In this document: piece by piece, positions 46,201 through 57,700 of the stretch
Numbering within the stretch: position 1 is the stretch's first letter
Layout of the letters: the number at the start of each line of letters is the position of its first letter
Source: Tribonema minus
Lineage: Eukaryota; Sar; Xanthophyceae; Tribonematales; Tribonemataceae
Assembly (NCBI GenBank): GCA_017506865.1
Contig: JAFCMP010000005.1
Span: 495,004 to 559,003, forward strand
Reading direction: 5' to 3'
DNA length: 64,000 bases
Translations under genes and position numbers: made by a program
The notes under the pieces: generated by a model
Databases searched by the model: none
What the model was told of the DNA's origin: nothing
What the model saw: the letters and a program-made list of their open reading frames with translations, nothing else

Positions 46201-47229
46201 ATGCACGCTGGTTCAAGTGCACATCGCCAGTCTCAGCGGCATAACGCGACAACATGTTTCCTTGAGTGCAAGGCGCTGGTGTGGCTACATCCAAGGCGCA
46301 CCTGAAATGTAGGAGCCCATGGATCCCGTGCAATCGACAGCGAACACGAGGTCGATGCCGTTGACAAGCTCTTCCTTCTTCAAGTTGAGGTTTGCATCGC
46401 CCTTTTGCGCGTTTGCGTCGGGCTCAGGCTTGACGTCCGCCGTCTCTTCCTTCTTGACCTCTGTGAGTTCTGTCTTGTCCTCAATCTTGACTTCCGTTGC
46501 CTCCGCCTTGACCGGCTGCACGCGTGGTGGCAGCAGCAAGCAGCGCAGAGTGCAAGCGTATTGAAATGCAGGTCAGTACTTGCGCGCATTGTCATGGCTT
46601 GGTGCTCCACATCGATAGAATCGGCGCACTGCAGAGAGCAGTCACGGAGAAGAGCAAGCTCTCCTCCCCCATCATTGAACTGAGTGAACCATGAGCTGAA
46701 CGTTCAGTCCTGTAAGGGGGAAGGTGACATCTCATTCTCCCAGCCTGTCACATGTCAGCGGGCCTGTTGCGTGGTGCAAAAAAGCAAATATTTGTGGTGT
46801 GCTGCTTAATTCATAAATGTAGCTGATCTCAAGCAATGGAGTGTCACCTCAAACTCATTAAACCAGCCTCATCGTGATGCACCACAGGAGTCTCCAGATT
46901 CCGGACCGTATGTCCAGTGCGGACCTTCGTACCGCACCGAGCACCGCAACTGAGGGTTTGTACGAGAGGCATGTGCGTGTGGTTAATGCCCAGCGCGCAT
47001 AAATCTCTAGAGTACCGCGCACCAAGCGACGGGGTTGAAACACAGGTCGCGGCAGCCCTTGGTAAGTCTGCGCTCAGGCAGCAGCGTCCGCCTCGACACA
47101 CATGCTGTCGGAGAAATTCAGGTGGTTGCAGCTTACCTCAGCACTGGTGGCAGTATCGCTGGCGGTGTCCATGACTTCGGGCTCAGGTTTTGCTGTCTTG
47201 CCTCGAAGCTTGTTGAGTAAGCCGCTCAT
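38834..47229 (-). CDS. VWA-domain protein (VwkA-type A domain), 9 exons
   Basis: Exons 47229-47137, 46515-46302, 45196-44966, 44063-43816, 42893-42781, 41907-41817, 40698-40463, 40038-39795 and 38890-38834 (TAG) splice in phase to 1527 nt, 508 aa. After a Lys/Glu-rich N-terminus, a von Willebrand factor A domain begins near residue 78 with the MIDAS motif DCTGSMGSY. It continues through YRDHPP, GGGDGPEA, LIADAPPHGLGEHGDGFPNG and VGCEPALG to about residue 290. The pattern resembles the A domain of Dictyostelium alpha-kinase VwkA and its relatives, but no kinase domain follows. The C-terminus is helical, then Pro/Gly/Met-rich, and ends in a Lys/Arg/Ser tail. Exon 4 has an AAAAAG acceptor without a pyrimidine tract, its weakest point. 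The function is unknown; metal-dependent binding is likely. Confidence 0.87.
39351..39417. repeat. Interstitial telomere-like tract (CCCTAA)n
   Basis: About ten CCCTAA units with CCCTAAA, CCCCAA and CCTGAA variants, inside the last intron of the VWA gene. It is the longest of many such tracts (others near 18724, 22010-22050, 29790-29826, 41321, 57248-57294, 60446-60487). Confidence 0.85.
40174..40276. repeat. (CA)n microsatellite with embedded 27-bp poly-C run
   Basis: CA repeat 40174-40217, C run 40219-40245, then C-rich and CA again. A related CA tract lies at 40405-40439. Confidence 0.9.
40335..40380 (-). repeat. Copy of the donor edge of VWA exon 7
   Basis: GCAGCCCACCTCATGCCGCC at 40456-40475 recurs at about 40331, so the exon end and its GTGGGC donor are duplicated about 125 bp downstream. 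Confidence 0.75.
40838..40960 (-). repeat. Copy of the acceptor edge of VWA exon 7
   Basis: Read on the minus strand, a C-rich tract, CGCAG and GTCCAGCTCTCCTCGAGCG recur at about 40905-40960, matching the true exon start 40698 and its poly-C tract. Confidence 0.75.
41630..41760 (-). repeat. Degenerate donor-edge copies of VWA exon 6
   Basis: Near 41722-41745 and 41635-41650 the sequences ATACTGCTCATAG and TGCTTGTACTCGG echo CGTACTGCTCGTACTCGG of the exon end at 41817-41840. Confidence 0.5.
41985..42335 (-). repeat. Three copies of the acceptor edge of VWA exon 6
   Basis: The sequence CTGCCAAGCTTCGCTGCAGATGC with GCGCAGTGTGCGCAG and a GGGAGGGAGG...CAGTCA block is repeated near 41998, 42090 and 42260. 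It matches the exon start and acceptor at 41890-41950. Confidence 0.8.
42540..42780 (-). repeat. GACTCT-rich repeats with donor-edge copies of VWA exon 5
   Basis: Copies of CTACCTGACTTCCTCGTCGA (true end at 42781) lie near 42590 and 42690 between GACTCTGACTCTGCC hexamer runs. Confidence 0.75.
43110..43815 (-). repeat. Four-copy array of the donor edge of VWA exon 4
   Basis: Partial copies of the segment coding YTVGCEPALGSYRFARDFMVAVADITQ plus donor lie near 43655-43745, 43490-43575, 43310-43420 and 43115-43200. Intron parts contain ACTTCAA-N7-TTGAAGT hairpins at 43443-43463 and 43777-43799. Confidence 0.88.
44150..44235 (-). repeat. Copy of the acceptor edge of VWA exon 4
   Basis: GGCGCGTCAGCGATCGGCACGACG...GGAGCGCT repeats 44003-44065, about 160 bp upstream of the true exon start. 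Confidence 0.8.
44335..44965 (-). repeat. Five-copy array of the donor edge of VWA exon 3
   Basis: The block CACCTGCGTGCAGCCCGCAG...CGGCCTCGGGGCCGTCGCC recurs near 44340, 44470, 44585, 44715 and 44845 below the intact exon (44966-45196). Most units have ACTTCAAG directly next to the donor. Confidence 0.88.
45480..45770 (-). repeat. Two copies of the acceptor edge of VWA exon 3
   Basis: GCACGTCGCACTTCTCCGAGGC...GCCTCTGCTCGCG at about 45480-45555 and a shorter copy at about 45722-45765 repeat the exon start 45130-45200. Confidence 0.8.
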
Positions 47230-48168
47230 TTTGCTGCTATTGTGGGAGCCGACGAAAACTACAGTGAAGGCTTTGCGTGCCCGATTGCTGGTGTTTCACT
47301 GCTGCTCTGCTGTGCAAGGTTTGCTGCGCCGTCGTGCAAGCCTCTATTTGCAAAAAAGCCAGTGCAAACTTTTTGAAGTTCGGCTCAACTGGATAACGTT
47401 GCAGGAACGTTGCTGGCGTGAGAAGAGTGTGACACAGGGAGAAATCATTCAGGAGGAGGGAAGGCCAGCTACGCTGTGGCATGAATTGTCAGCCAGGCCA
47501 ACCGCTTTCTGAGCCATGCAGGCCACAGGTGCCCGCACATATATTGGCAAACACTCAGAGTCGACCGCGTTCAGTAGTGCCAGTGCTGTGTGTGTGTGTG
47601 TGTGTCCCTATGTGTGTATCCCCTACCCCACATAGTCCACCTGCGAGCCGCCAAGGACAGGGACAAACCGTGCCGCCATGATCAATACTTCCAATGTCAT
47701 GTCAGCACACCAAAAGTTTGGATCTGAGCGATGGTGGACAATAGCGGACAGATGAATCAATTTGAAATGATGCACCGACGCTTGGCGCCTGTAGTGTTTA
47801 TGGCAGTACCCACTGGTACTCCTGCAGCCAGCTGAAATGTATCATGTATACCTCCACATGATGCTGCCCGGAACGCTTTGTCCATGTACTAGGTTCTTTC
47901 GTCAACGCATATTGCACCCGCCATATCATATGCGTGATGTCGTCCATCATATCTAACAGGCAGGCTGAATGCCAAGATACTGCACATCGCAGCAGGTGTG
48001 CAAGAGATCACACCAGCCCATCTCCCCTGCTGTTCCGATCCCACACGCACAAAAGAGGGTAGGTACGGGTATAGGAGTGCAACTTGAAGTTCATTTTTTC
48101 AAAGCTTGCGTGACGCGGCTGTGCTCCGAGAGCAGGCACGAGGGCCAGTGGCAGCACAGAACTGGTTT
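47230..48168. promoter_or_regulatory. Divergent intergenic region, VWA and DUF829 genes
   Basis: 939 bp between two start codons on opposite strands, so it should hold both promoters. No defined core element was recognised. It includes a TG run (47588-47606) and TTGAAGT motifs near 47373 and 48085. Confidence 0.5.
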
Positions 48169-51100
48169 ATGGCGCGGCAATGGCTGCAGCTGACCGTGTG
48201 CCTGGCTTGCCTCGCCCAGGCCTACTCATGGAATGCACCACCGCACATGGCCAAGACGCTGCGGCAACACAGCTACAAGCACGAGCTTCGAAAGCAGCGG
48301 CCTCGGCAGCAGTCATTGGGTTTGGAGGCTGTGGCTGCGCCCTTGGAAACGGAGGCTGGCAGTGCACCTGCTGATACATTACCGGGAGCGACGGCCAAGT
48401 ACCTTAGCTTGCTCAAAAGCAAGCAGGCAGGCGAAGAGGATGCTGCACAGCGAACGAAGTCGGTGCTGGTGCTCTCATGGTTTTTCGCCAACCCGAGGGA
48501 GCTCAAGGCAAGTGAAACCGTGGCACTCGATGCTGGCTTCGAAGCCAGGATCAAGTACTTGGTGCAGCGGCTCATGCAAGTTGGCAGTCGGTGAACACAA
48601 CAATCCGTGATGTGTTCCGTCTATTTTCGGCAGCGGACCCACACAAAGCCTGCGCTAACGTTCACTGGTGTAGCTGGTGCACCACGACACCTATTGCTGT
48701 GCAAAGCACGCAAAGCTCAGCCGCTCCTACTACATGTGCTCATGTCTCTGTGTGTCACTACGTCCGTTGCGCGGTGTGTGATTCCGCTCAGAGGCACATT
48801 CAACAGTAATGCATCAAGGCGAAGCTGTTGTACCGCCATCTTCGTTGTTGCCGCTGCATCCAGACAATGCGCCTAGCCCCCAGCACCATTTCATTCCAGA
48901 TCCCCCGTTAATGACTGTTGGCACTCTGGGTCACCCATTTACTGTTGAAAGGCTGGCGATTCCATCGCCTTGTCACTTGTAGATTGCGAGTTTACTTTCT
49001 CACAGGTTGCATGAGTGGTGCGTGTCTGGACATTGCTGCTAAGTACAACCGGCAAATATGCGTGGCATTGCAAGGAGAATTGCCAAGTACCGTATATGCC
49101 CCAGTAAACGCCCCCCCGGGCGTGCGGATCTGGGACTTTGCACAGCACGCCCATGGGCGTATACAGGGGGGGGGGGCTTAGCTGCTCCATTTGAATTACC
49201 AGCTAGCAGGGGGGGCGTTTACTAGGGCCGGAGGCGGGGGCGTTTACAAGGTGCGAGCACAAAAGTTGTGGTGGCAATAGCGGACATCTCTGATAACGGC
49301 AATGGCGGTGCTGGCGAAGCTGCTGCAGCTACGTCAGCTCTTGGCAAGCGAGCATTGTTGCCTGTGTGACCATGCGTCGGCAGTAGAGAAGCTCAGAACG
49401 ATAACATGAGTTCAAGTTCGGCTTTGAAGTTCGGCTTAATTCCTTTCGGGGGGTGTTTTTTGCGAGGCCCGCGCCAACCTGCAACCATTTTGGTTGCTAG
49501 GGGGCGTTTACAAGGGGGGGGTGGGCGTTGTTGCCCACTTTGCCCTGGCAAGCACGCCCATGGGCGTTTACGAGGGGGGGGGGCCTGTACAAGGGGGGGG
49601 GGCGTTTACTGGGGCATATACGGTACTGGCCTCGAGCATTGTTTCTCAAGCACTATGGTAATGGCGCAGGCCGCAGTTGTAGCAAATATCTGGAGGCACT
49701 GCTGCATTGCGCTTTTTTACTCAATCCTGAGTCCCTGCTGCAGCGTGCTCTTGGGAAGCCTTTTATACACCATCTTGATGCTATAGTGAATCAACATTGA
49801 ATCGTAGTGTTCTAATTGCGAACATCGCTGGTATCAAGCAGCTGGCGCAGATGATGCTCCCTGGCGCCGCAGACGCGCAGAATACACGAGTGCTGGGTGG
49901 CAACACTCCCCAAGCGCATTGGCTTGCGCAGCCCCGACACAAAGCAGCGCTTGCCTGCCCCTCCCGCCGCTCCGCACTGTGTCACACTGCTCATATACCT
50001 ACGCATACCCATCCACCCCGCAGCTGGTGGAGCGCGTGTACCGGCGCTTCGGCTACGCGGACGTACTCATCTATGAGTCGCCCGTAGCAGCGCTCAGCAA
50101 GCCGCGCGGCTGGTACCGCACCTTCATTGGCTCGCTGCGCGAGGACGGCAGCGGCGGCGGCGGCGGCAGCAGCGGCAGCAGCGGCGGCGGCAGCGCGGCG
50201 CTCGCGCGCAGCTTCGACCTCGTGCACTGCATGTCAGGGGGGTTCCTGCAGCTGTACCTGCTGCTCGCGGCGGGCGTGGCGCTGGACTTTAAGACGCTCG
50301 TGTTCGACTCGACGCCGATCATGCCGCGCCCCGCGAGCTTCGTGCGCTTCACGCGCGCGTACCTCGAGGACAACGGCGGGCGCGCGTTCAACCGCCTCGT
50401 GCCGCTGCGCGCGCATAAAGGCGCAATCCGCGCCAAGTGGAGCGTCGGCTGCATGTGAGTTGCTTTGTTGAAGTTTAGGGGTTGTCAGCACAAGTTCAGG
50501 TTGAAGTTTTTAGCAGCAGCGGATGCTTGTACCGCGGCGCGATCCGCGCCAAGTGGAGCTTCGGCTGCATGTGAGGCGCTGTTGAAACAATGTTGAAGTT
50601 AGGGTAGGCAATGTTGAAGTTGTGGTTCATGTGTGTATCTCGACAACAGACAACGGCGGGCGCGCGTGCCTTGTGCCGCTGCGCGTGCACCGCGGCGCAA
50701 TCCGCGCCAAGTGGAGCGTTGGCATGGTGAGAAGGTAGGTAGGCAATGTTGAGGTTGAAACATGTAATGTTGAAGTTGGGTTTTTAGCACAGTTGAAGTT
50801 GAAAGTTGGCACACAAGCGGGCGCCTGCCTTTTCCACCACCTTGGACCATTACGCACGCACAATGGTGCGACCCGCGCCAGGTGGAGCGTCGGCTGCATG
50901 TGAGGCCACTGGTAAAGTTTAGAAGGTTCTCAGCACAAGTTGATGTTGTACATCAAGACAGACGCAGCCCCCCTGTTCCGCCGCCTTGGTTGTGTTGCGC
51001 GCGCACAGCGGCTTGATCTGGGCCAAGCAGAGCATCGGCTCCATGGGCGCTGTTGCTGTTGTTGGATTCTATTTGGGGCACAGAAAACGTCTGGTGTCAT

Positions 51101-53359
51101 CAGTGTCAAAGTTGAACGCAGCGAACTGTGAGATGCCAGACGATGCGGGCACCTGACTCCGACAGGCGTGTGCTGCTGCGCGCGAACGGTGGCTGAACCA
51201 CGGGACACGCGTGCAGCAGCATGACCACAAGCCCTCACCCTGACTCGCACCCGAACCCCCAGTGTGTGGGCTGACAAACACGCCCTGACACTCAGAACCT
51301 AACTGCACTTCGCAGGTACGTGCGGTTAAAACACAGGCTGCGCGTGCGGCGGCGGCTGCAGCAGGTGGGGGAGGCGGCGCGCGCGCGCGGGGACCACTGG
51401 GAGAACACTATTGCCAGGGCGGCGATGAAGGGGGACTACGCACGCGTTGTGGTGAGTGCATACGCGTAACTTAGCCTACGTGTGTGTGCACATGTACACA
51501 TGTACTTCAAGACAACACTATTGCCAGGGCGGCGATGATGGAGGACTGTGTGCGCGTTGTGGTGAGTGCATACGCGGCGCGTAGCAGTGTAGTACGTGTG
51601 TTCACATGTATGCGTATGTGTACGTAAGTGTAACTGCTGTATACGTCAAGCGCGCCAACGCCAATGGACCACTGGGAGAGCACTATTGCCAGAGCGGCGA
51701 CGAAGGGGGACTATGCGCGCGTTGTGGTGAGTGCATACGCATTGCGTAGCCTCTACAATGTAGTCTAAATGGTGTAGGCATGTGTATACATGTGTACTTT
51801 AAGAGAACGCCATTGCCAGGGGCAGCGATGAAGGGGGACTACAAGCGGGTCTTGGTGGGTGCATACACCTAACGTGGCCTGCAAGTGTATACGTATGTAT
51901 ACATATGAACGCGAAGAAAACACCCTTGCCAGGGCGGCGACGAAGGGGGGCTATGCGCGCGTCGTGGTGAGTGCATACGCGTCACATAGCCTCTGCGTTT
52001 GAATATGTATGCGTATGTGTGCGCAAGTTTATACTTCAAAGGAAGACCATTGCCATGTCGGCAGTGAAGGGGGACTATGCGCGCGTCGTGGCGAGTGCAT
52101 ACGCATCACGTAGCCTGCAAGTGTATACTGCACGTATATGTATATGCATGTTGAAGCGGGGACAGCTGCTGCTCACTAGCTCGTTGCTCCACAGAGGTAG
52201 ACATCAATGTGACCTATGCAACAGAAGGCTGAAGCCCAGGTCTGCATGCATATATGCACTGTGATCACATTCCACTTGGTTGGGGTTGTAGAAATGCCTG
52301 CATGCACTGAAGGGTTGTTCTGTAAGCCGCTCTTTGCGTGAATATGGATGAAAAACACGTGAATGCTGTGGCATATTGCAGATGGATTCACAGCGCCCTT
52401 TGGAGGGCCGTGAAGAACAATTAAGTGAATGAATCGGAAACCAGCCAATCAGATCGCGCGCAGCTTGTGATGAGGGTCGCTGGCCATGCGTCACTCAGCA
52501 CTGGAGACATGGCTGTGCAGCGCCATGACTACTAGCCTTTGAGATGCCGCTGCCTGCGCCACGAGCGGTGCGCTGAAGGGATATACCTGCGCTGGTTGCT
52601 AGCGCTGCGACCGACGTTGCGTTGGCCACGTATGTGAAATCTAGGCGCTGTACAGAACGGGTCTAAAAGTGTATGAGTTGCATACTTGAGGCCGGCAGGG
52701 ACAGTCAAGCCTACTACTTCAACCGTTCATGAACATGATTTCTTGTCCGCATGTCCCTTCCAACGCAAGTGCTGGACAGTTTTTGTCAGCCGGTGCAGCG
52801 ACATGCTCAACGTCCCTTTCTTGCAGCTGAACACTTCGGCAGCGGCTGGGGCTGTGAATGCCAGACAGAGTTTCGATCGCACGATGCGCACTATGCTGGT
52901 GCATGCTACAAACGGCAGATTTGAGGCAAGGGGGTCTAGAAAATGCTGTTGTCGTAGTTGAAGTTGCACACAGGCGTCTGTTCTGCAGCATGCTGGCCCG
53001 TTTCCCCCATCATAACATTGGAAGCAGCTGATGAATTTCCTGGCGCAGCTGTTTAAGTCTGTTGTCACGTTTATCTGACACCTCCCATATGCATGTCAAT
53101 GCAAACTTCAACACCTCAGGACCACGCGCTCTCCACCATCTTCAACCGGCCGCACCCGATCTCGTGCGTGTTTGTGTACAACCCGAACGACAAGTACATA
53201 GATCAGGCGGACATAGGCACGGCGGTGGCGCGCGCGGCGGCGGCGGGCAACGCCGTTGTTCAAGTTGAAGTTGACACACCCCACATCCAGACCATCTTCC
53301 GCAAGCCCGCCGCGCTGTTCGACGCGTTAAACGATGCCGAGGGTGGCGACGGCGCATGA
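48169..53359 (+). CDS. DUF829/TMEM53-like alpha/beta hydrolase with signal peptide, 4 exons
   Basis: Exons 48169-48507, 50024-50454, 51316-51451 and 53120-53359 (TGA) splice in phase to 1146 nt, 381 aa. Exon 1 ends in a GC donor (AAG/GCAAGT). Residues 1-20 form a signal peptide ending AYS, followed by Trp and a basic, Ser-containing stretch, so export or plastid routing is possible. The family core follows: SVLVLSWFFANPREL, then FGYADVLIYES, a Ser in LVHCMSGG (about Ser184), VFDSTPIMP, VFVYNPNDKYI (Asp about 326) and VDTPHI (His about 357). These fit a Ser-Asp-His triad as in TMEM53-type proteins. A Gly/Ser insert of about 20 residues precedes the nucleophile. The substrate is unknown. Confidence 0.87.
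48508..50023 (+). other. Intron 1 of the DUF829 gene
   Basis: 1516-bp GC-AG intron with a MITE-like element (49086-49627). The ORF reading through the donor to 48594 lacks family features. Confidence 0.7.
49086..49627. mobile_element. MITE-like element with roughly 30-bp inverted ends and TA flanks
   Basis: The left end AGTACCGTATATGCCCCAGT, continuing AAACGCCCCCCC, is the exact reverse complement of the right end (GGGGGGGCGTTTACTGGGG...CGGTACT). TA at both borders fits a mariner-like TA target duplication. The inside has several more GGGCGTTTAC...GGGG segments. A related single end lies at about 58153-58171. No transposase is present. Confidence 0.75.
50525..51050 (+). repeat. Donor-edge copies of DUF829 exon 2
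   Basis: The exon end GCAATCCGCGCCAAGTGGAGCG..GGCTGCATGTGAG recurs near 50535-50578, 50690-50730, 50868-50905 and, more decayed, 51005-51045. TTGAAGTT follows most of them. Confidence 0.85.
51500..52115 (+). repeat. Five-copy array of the donor edge of DUF829 exon 3
   Basis: CATTGCCAGGGCGGCGA.GAAGGGGGACTA...GTGGTGAGTGCATACGC is repeated near 51513, 51670, 51812, 51925 and 52045 after the intact exon (51316-51451), with spacing about 110-155 bp. Confidence 0.88.
52116..53119 (+). other. Remaining part of intron 3 of the DUF829 gene
   Basis: No exon or repeat recognised in about 1 kb. The acceptor is ACCTCAG at 53113-53119. Confidence 0.5.
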
Positions 53360-54767
53360 GCACATAGTGTTTAAGTTGCACTGCAGGAGCCTCTAAGTTT
53401 GCTTCTCCCAGCGACGGTGGTGATGCGAAGTGGCAGCAGCAACGGCAGCAGCGGCGGCGGGCAGCGGTGGTGGCGTTGGTGACGTTGGCGGCAGCGGTGG
53501 CAACGGCGGCACCCGTTGCTGTGATTGCAGCAGCGACAGCGGCGCTGCCGCAGCAGAGGTCTGCATGAGCAAGGGGACAATACGCCGCAGCGGCATTGGC
53601 GGCAGCGGCGGCAGCAGCAGGGGAGTCGCGCGCGCTGCAACGACGTGTGCGTAAATTCGGCGGGAGTGTGTGGGAGCCACGGTGACAGTAACGGTGGTGT
53701 GCGCGTTTGGGCGGTGCAAGGAAGCCTGTTTTGCGCCGTGTTGTCCTTCAGGCGCCGCGGCGGCAGCCGTGTGCATCGCCCCAGTGTGTGTGCGGGGATA
53801 GAGGGGGGGGGGGGGGGGGGGGGTCGCTTGGGCATCTCACACAACAGCAGCACTTCATGTCCCTCAATATTTACGTTCAACAGGTGATAGATGCTTGGGT
53901 AGGTGCAATTAGGGGTGATTAGCAGCCTTTTGGCTACATAGCAGGCATCACAGCAGGCACCATTGGGTGACAGGTATTCTAATAGCGGCGGCAGCTGCAG
54001 CCATAGCAGTGCTCCGCACTAGCCTGAGGGTTCACATTACATATTGCACGCCAGCCACTTGCGGCGCGCGTACGCTGATCATTCATGTAGTTCGTGGTCA
54101 CTAGTGAACCACTCACTCCTTTGTTTGAAGCCCTCTCTGCGTCCTGCCACTGCTGTTGCCACCGCTTTTGCGCACTTCAATGTTGAAGTATTGCTGGCCG
54201 GTTTCCGTGCGTGCTGTTGCTGCGCGCATGCCGCAATGCGCTGCTCTGCATTGGCTGTCGCGCATCCGCCGCTCTACGAGGCACTTGCGATCGCGTGTTT
54301 CGCGTGTCAAGGCTTGCCATGCATTGCCACCACGCGGCCGTTGGCAGTGTGCGCTGTTTGTTGCTGCAGCCCCAGGATTCACGATGAATCTTGCCGTACT
54401 CAGGAGTACTTTTCATTCATCCCTGCTGAGGACATGAGTTCAGAAGGATCATGCAGGTACTTCGAAGTAGTAGCAAGCTCGCGCAAGGCCAAGCTCACAG
54501 TCGCAGGCACAGTAGAAGATGCACTGCTGCATCGCAACCTAAATTTGCTTAAAAATTGACATGAGAAAATCCGCACACTGGCGCAGGTAAGAGGGGCACC
54601 GGACGCTGCAGCAGCCCATGTCGTTGCGTGCAGCCCAACATGGGTTGCGCATGCACACAACAGCTGCATAAAGTGTGTCGCCACTGGCGACAATGAGCTC
54701 AAAGTCAATTGGACGGTGTTTGTGTCGCTGCCGTCATTACTTCAGGCCATGCCGCTGCGGCCGGCAT
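53360..54767. other. Convergent intergenic region
   Basis: Between the DUF829 and URB1 stops. It has a GGC/AGC-rich low-complexity stretch (53425-53640) and a 21-bp poly-G run (53803-53823). An ORF at 54044-54559 (171 aa) has no recognisable domain and is not called. Confidence 0.5.
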
Positions 54768-57700
54768 TCAGCTGCTCTTGCGGCGCTTGCGCTTGCTGGG
54801 CACTGCTGCCTTCACAGCGGTGGCGGGCACTGCAGCAACACTCTTACTGCCACTTTTCCGCTTGATGCCGACTTGATGGCTTCCGTCGCCGCCGCCGTCG
54901 CCATGCCTCTTCTTGCGCTTCACACCATCGCCTCCCGCACTCGACCTGTCGCCGAAGCCGCTGCCGCAAACTGGGCGTAGTGCCGCGACGATGCGCTGCA
55001 CCGTGGCATCGTCGCACAGTCCCGGGGGGACCGCACGCGCTACATCAGAACAGTCTGCGCTCGGACTGAGCAGCAGCCGCTGCAGCGCCGTGCACGCCAT
55101 GCGCGCCGCCCACCGCGCGCTGCCATCGCCGTTGTCGCCGTCGCCGTCGCGCACAGCATCGGCGGCAGCGGCCGCAGCGGCTACGGGCGGCGGCGGCAGC
55201 GCTTGCAGCAGCGCGTGTGCCACCTGCACGCGAACGCTGTTTGCCTCCTGCTGAGGCGGTGACGCGGTCGCTACGATGGAAGCGACGACGGTCGCCGCGA
55301 GCAGCGGCAGCAGCACCGCCGCCGCAGCCGCCGTCTTCGCTGCGGCAGCCGGCGCTGCCGCCGCAGCGGCTTCGCAGTTGCGCGCGTGTGAGGTGACAGC
55401 GCTCGGCAGCGCGAGCAACGCGCACAGCAGGCGACGGTCTGCGGCGAGCGCGTGCGTGACCTCGTCGTCTGCGGAGACGGCAGCAGCGAGCCGCAGCACC
55501 GCCGCCGCCTGCGCCGCCGACAACTGCGCCGCTTGCGCTGCGCACCAGCGCAGCACGGCAACGGCGGCACACGCTGACGCGGTATCGGCAGCGTGGTCTA
55601 GCTTTGACCCTTGTTGCAGGTTGTCAGCAGCACCATCCAAATCCACTGTTGGTGACAGTGCCTCGCTGGTTGTATGCTCTTGCCTTAACCCTGCCTTTAA
55701 CCCTGCATCCAAGCGTGACCCTACATGCCGAACGGCGCCCTGAGTGCACAGCAAGCGCCGAACAGCCGCGATGGCTGCGGGCGCCGCCGGCGCGACGCGC
55801 TGCGCCGCCAGCAGCAGCTGCTGAGCCGTTGACACTGGCAGCAGCAGCCCCGGCCGCCCCTCCGCCGCCGCCGCAGCCGCCGTGTCAGCGAGCAATTCGA
55901 GCGCTGCCACCACCGCCTGCGGCTCCTGCTGCACTTCAGCAGTGACATCCGCCACCGCTGTTGACGCAGGCGCCTCAGCATCGTCATCGTGCTCGCCGGA
56001 GGGCGAGGCGGATAGCTGCGGGAGCCACGCCGCCGCCGCCGCTGCCGCCGCCGCCGCCACCTCCGGCGCCAGCAGGGCGTACTCTTCCGGCAGCAGCGGC
56101 ACGCGCAGCTGCAGTCCTGCGGACAGCAGGTCGCGCAGCAGGCGCAGCAGCGCCGCCAGCGACGCGGCGGTGGCGGCGACGCCTGCCTGGCGTCGATACA
56201 TGTGCGGTCTGCAGCGGGCACGGGGGGGGGGGGGGGGGTGTGCACAGGGGGAGGCCTGTGAAGCGCTTCCGCAATTGGTTTGAATTGGCGAAGGGAGGGG
56301 GGGGGGGGGGGGGGTGACACGCAGTGGAAAGCTTTCGGATCGGTATAGCAATTGGCTCCTGCATTCATACCTACAACAGGTATGTGGCTGCCAAAGGCTC
56401 CACATTCTAGAGTTTCGCCACAAGTCTGTCAATCATGCAGAAAAATCTATGAAGTGTGGCGGAAGTTCTTGCCGTTTGCAGCAGCCAGCTGTTCGCCTGA
56501 AGCACCTTGCCTCAAGACAGCAGTGAAGCACAGCCGAGCGGAGCGATGGACAGCGTACCACAGAGCAGGTTCTAGGAAACACACCTTGCATGCATGCCCC
56601 CCATCGCCTCAGAGCTCTGGCACAATACAAACAGCACGACCCTGACCCCAGCCTTCACTGACCTCGAAGAGCGCCACAGAAACCCTACTTCATACCTTGC
56701 GTCCGCCGCCGGCGCCGCCGCGCGCGACAGCGCGAGCCGCGCCCACGCGACGACGCCGGCGCGGCGCAGCAGGTAGCGCGCGCCGCCGCGCCGCAGCCGC
56801 GCCACCGCCGCCAGCGCCTCCAGCGCCGCGCCGCGCGTCGCCGCGCCGTCGGCGGCGTCCAGCAGCAGCAGCAGCAGCGGCGCTGCGTGCGCGCGCGCGG
56901 CCGTGCCGAGGTCCTGGCCGGTGCGCACGCCGTCGCGCAGAAGGCGCAACGCCTGCGGCGCGCGGCGGCGGCGGCAGCGTCGTGTCGTGGATGCGATTTC
57001 CGGGTTCGCACTGTGTGCGCGTACGACGAAGCGCTTCCATGTTTCCGCTTCGTGTATGATCGTATAATACTCTTCCTTGGCATGCGTGTGTATGGGGGGG
57101 GGGGGGGGGTTACATCCGTGAAAGTCCCGTCCAGCACTCTTTGGCAATGTGTCTAGATATGTTAGGGCGCAGCGCGCTCTGCGGCACCCGTTTCCTGCCC
57201 CGGTGAGCCGTTCGCCGGCACACGGCTAACGTCACGCAGTGATTCTAGGTAGGGCTAGGGCTAGTGCTGGGGCTGCGCTAGGGTGAGGGTTAGGTGACGG
57301 TTGCCGCGCGCGTGAATGTGCGGAAGCATGTATTTTCGAGGGACCGCGGCATGTACGCGAGCGCGCCTGCCGTGGAACTCCTGGCTGACGCACAAGTTGC
57401 ACATGCAGCAGCTGCTGCGATCGACAGCACTGGAGCAACTCATTGTGGATTGTCTAGATGCATCGTATGTGCAGCCGGCAGCGCGCACAGCAATCACAGC
57501 GGACAACCTGCACTTCGTGTTTGCTGGCTGCGCAAGTCTGCTGCACCCGCCGCGGCAGCGGCGGTGGCGACGGCGGCGGCGGCGGCAGCGGCAGCGGCAG
57601 GCGTAACCCAAAGCACGGTCTACCCCCTGTTGAACAGGTCTTGTCAAAGCATGCAGCCGAGAGGTTGTACCGTACAACCTTGGAAAAAGTGAGCATTGTA

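Noticed and set aside
53430-53887. Overlapping Gly/Ala/Ser ORFs
   Set aside because: Open because of GGC/AGC repeats; frames overlap and lack any motif.
54044-54559. 171-aa ORF
   Set aside because: No ATG-specific context, no domain, Cys/Ala-rich composition; likely chance.
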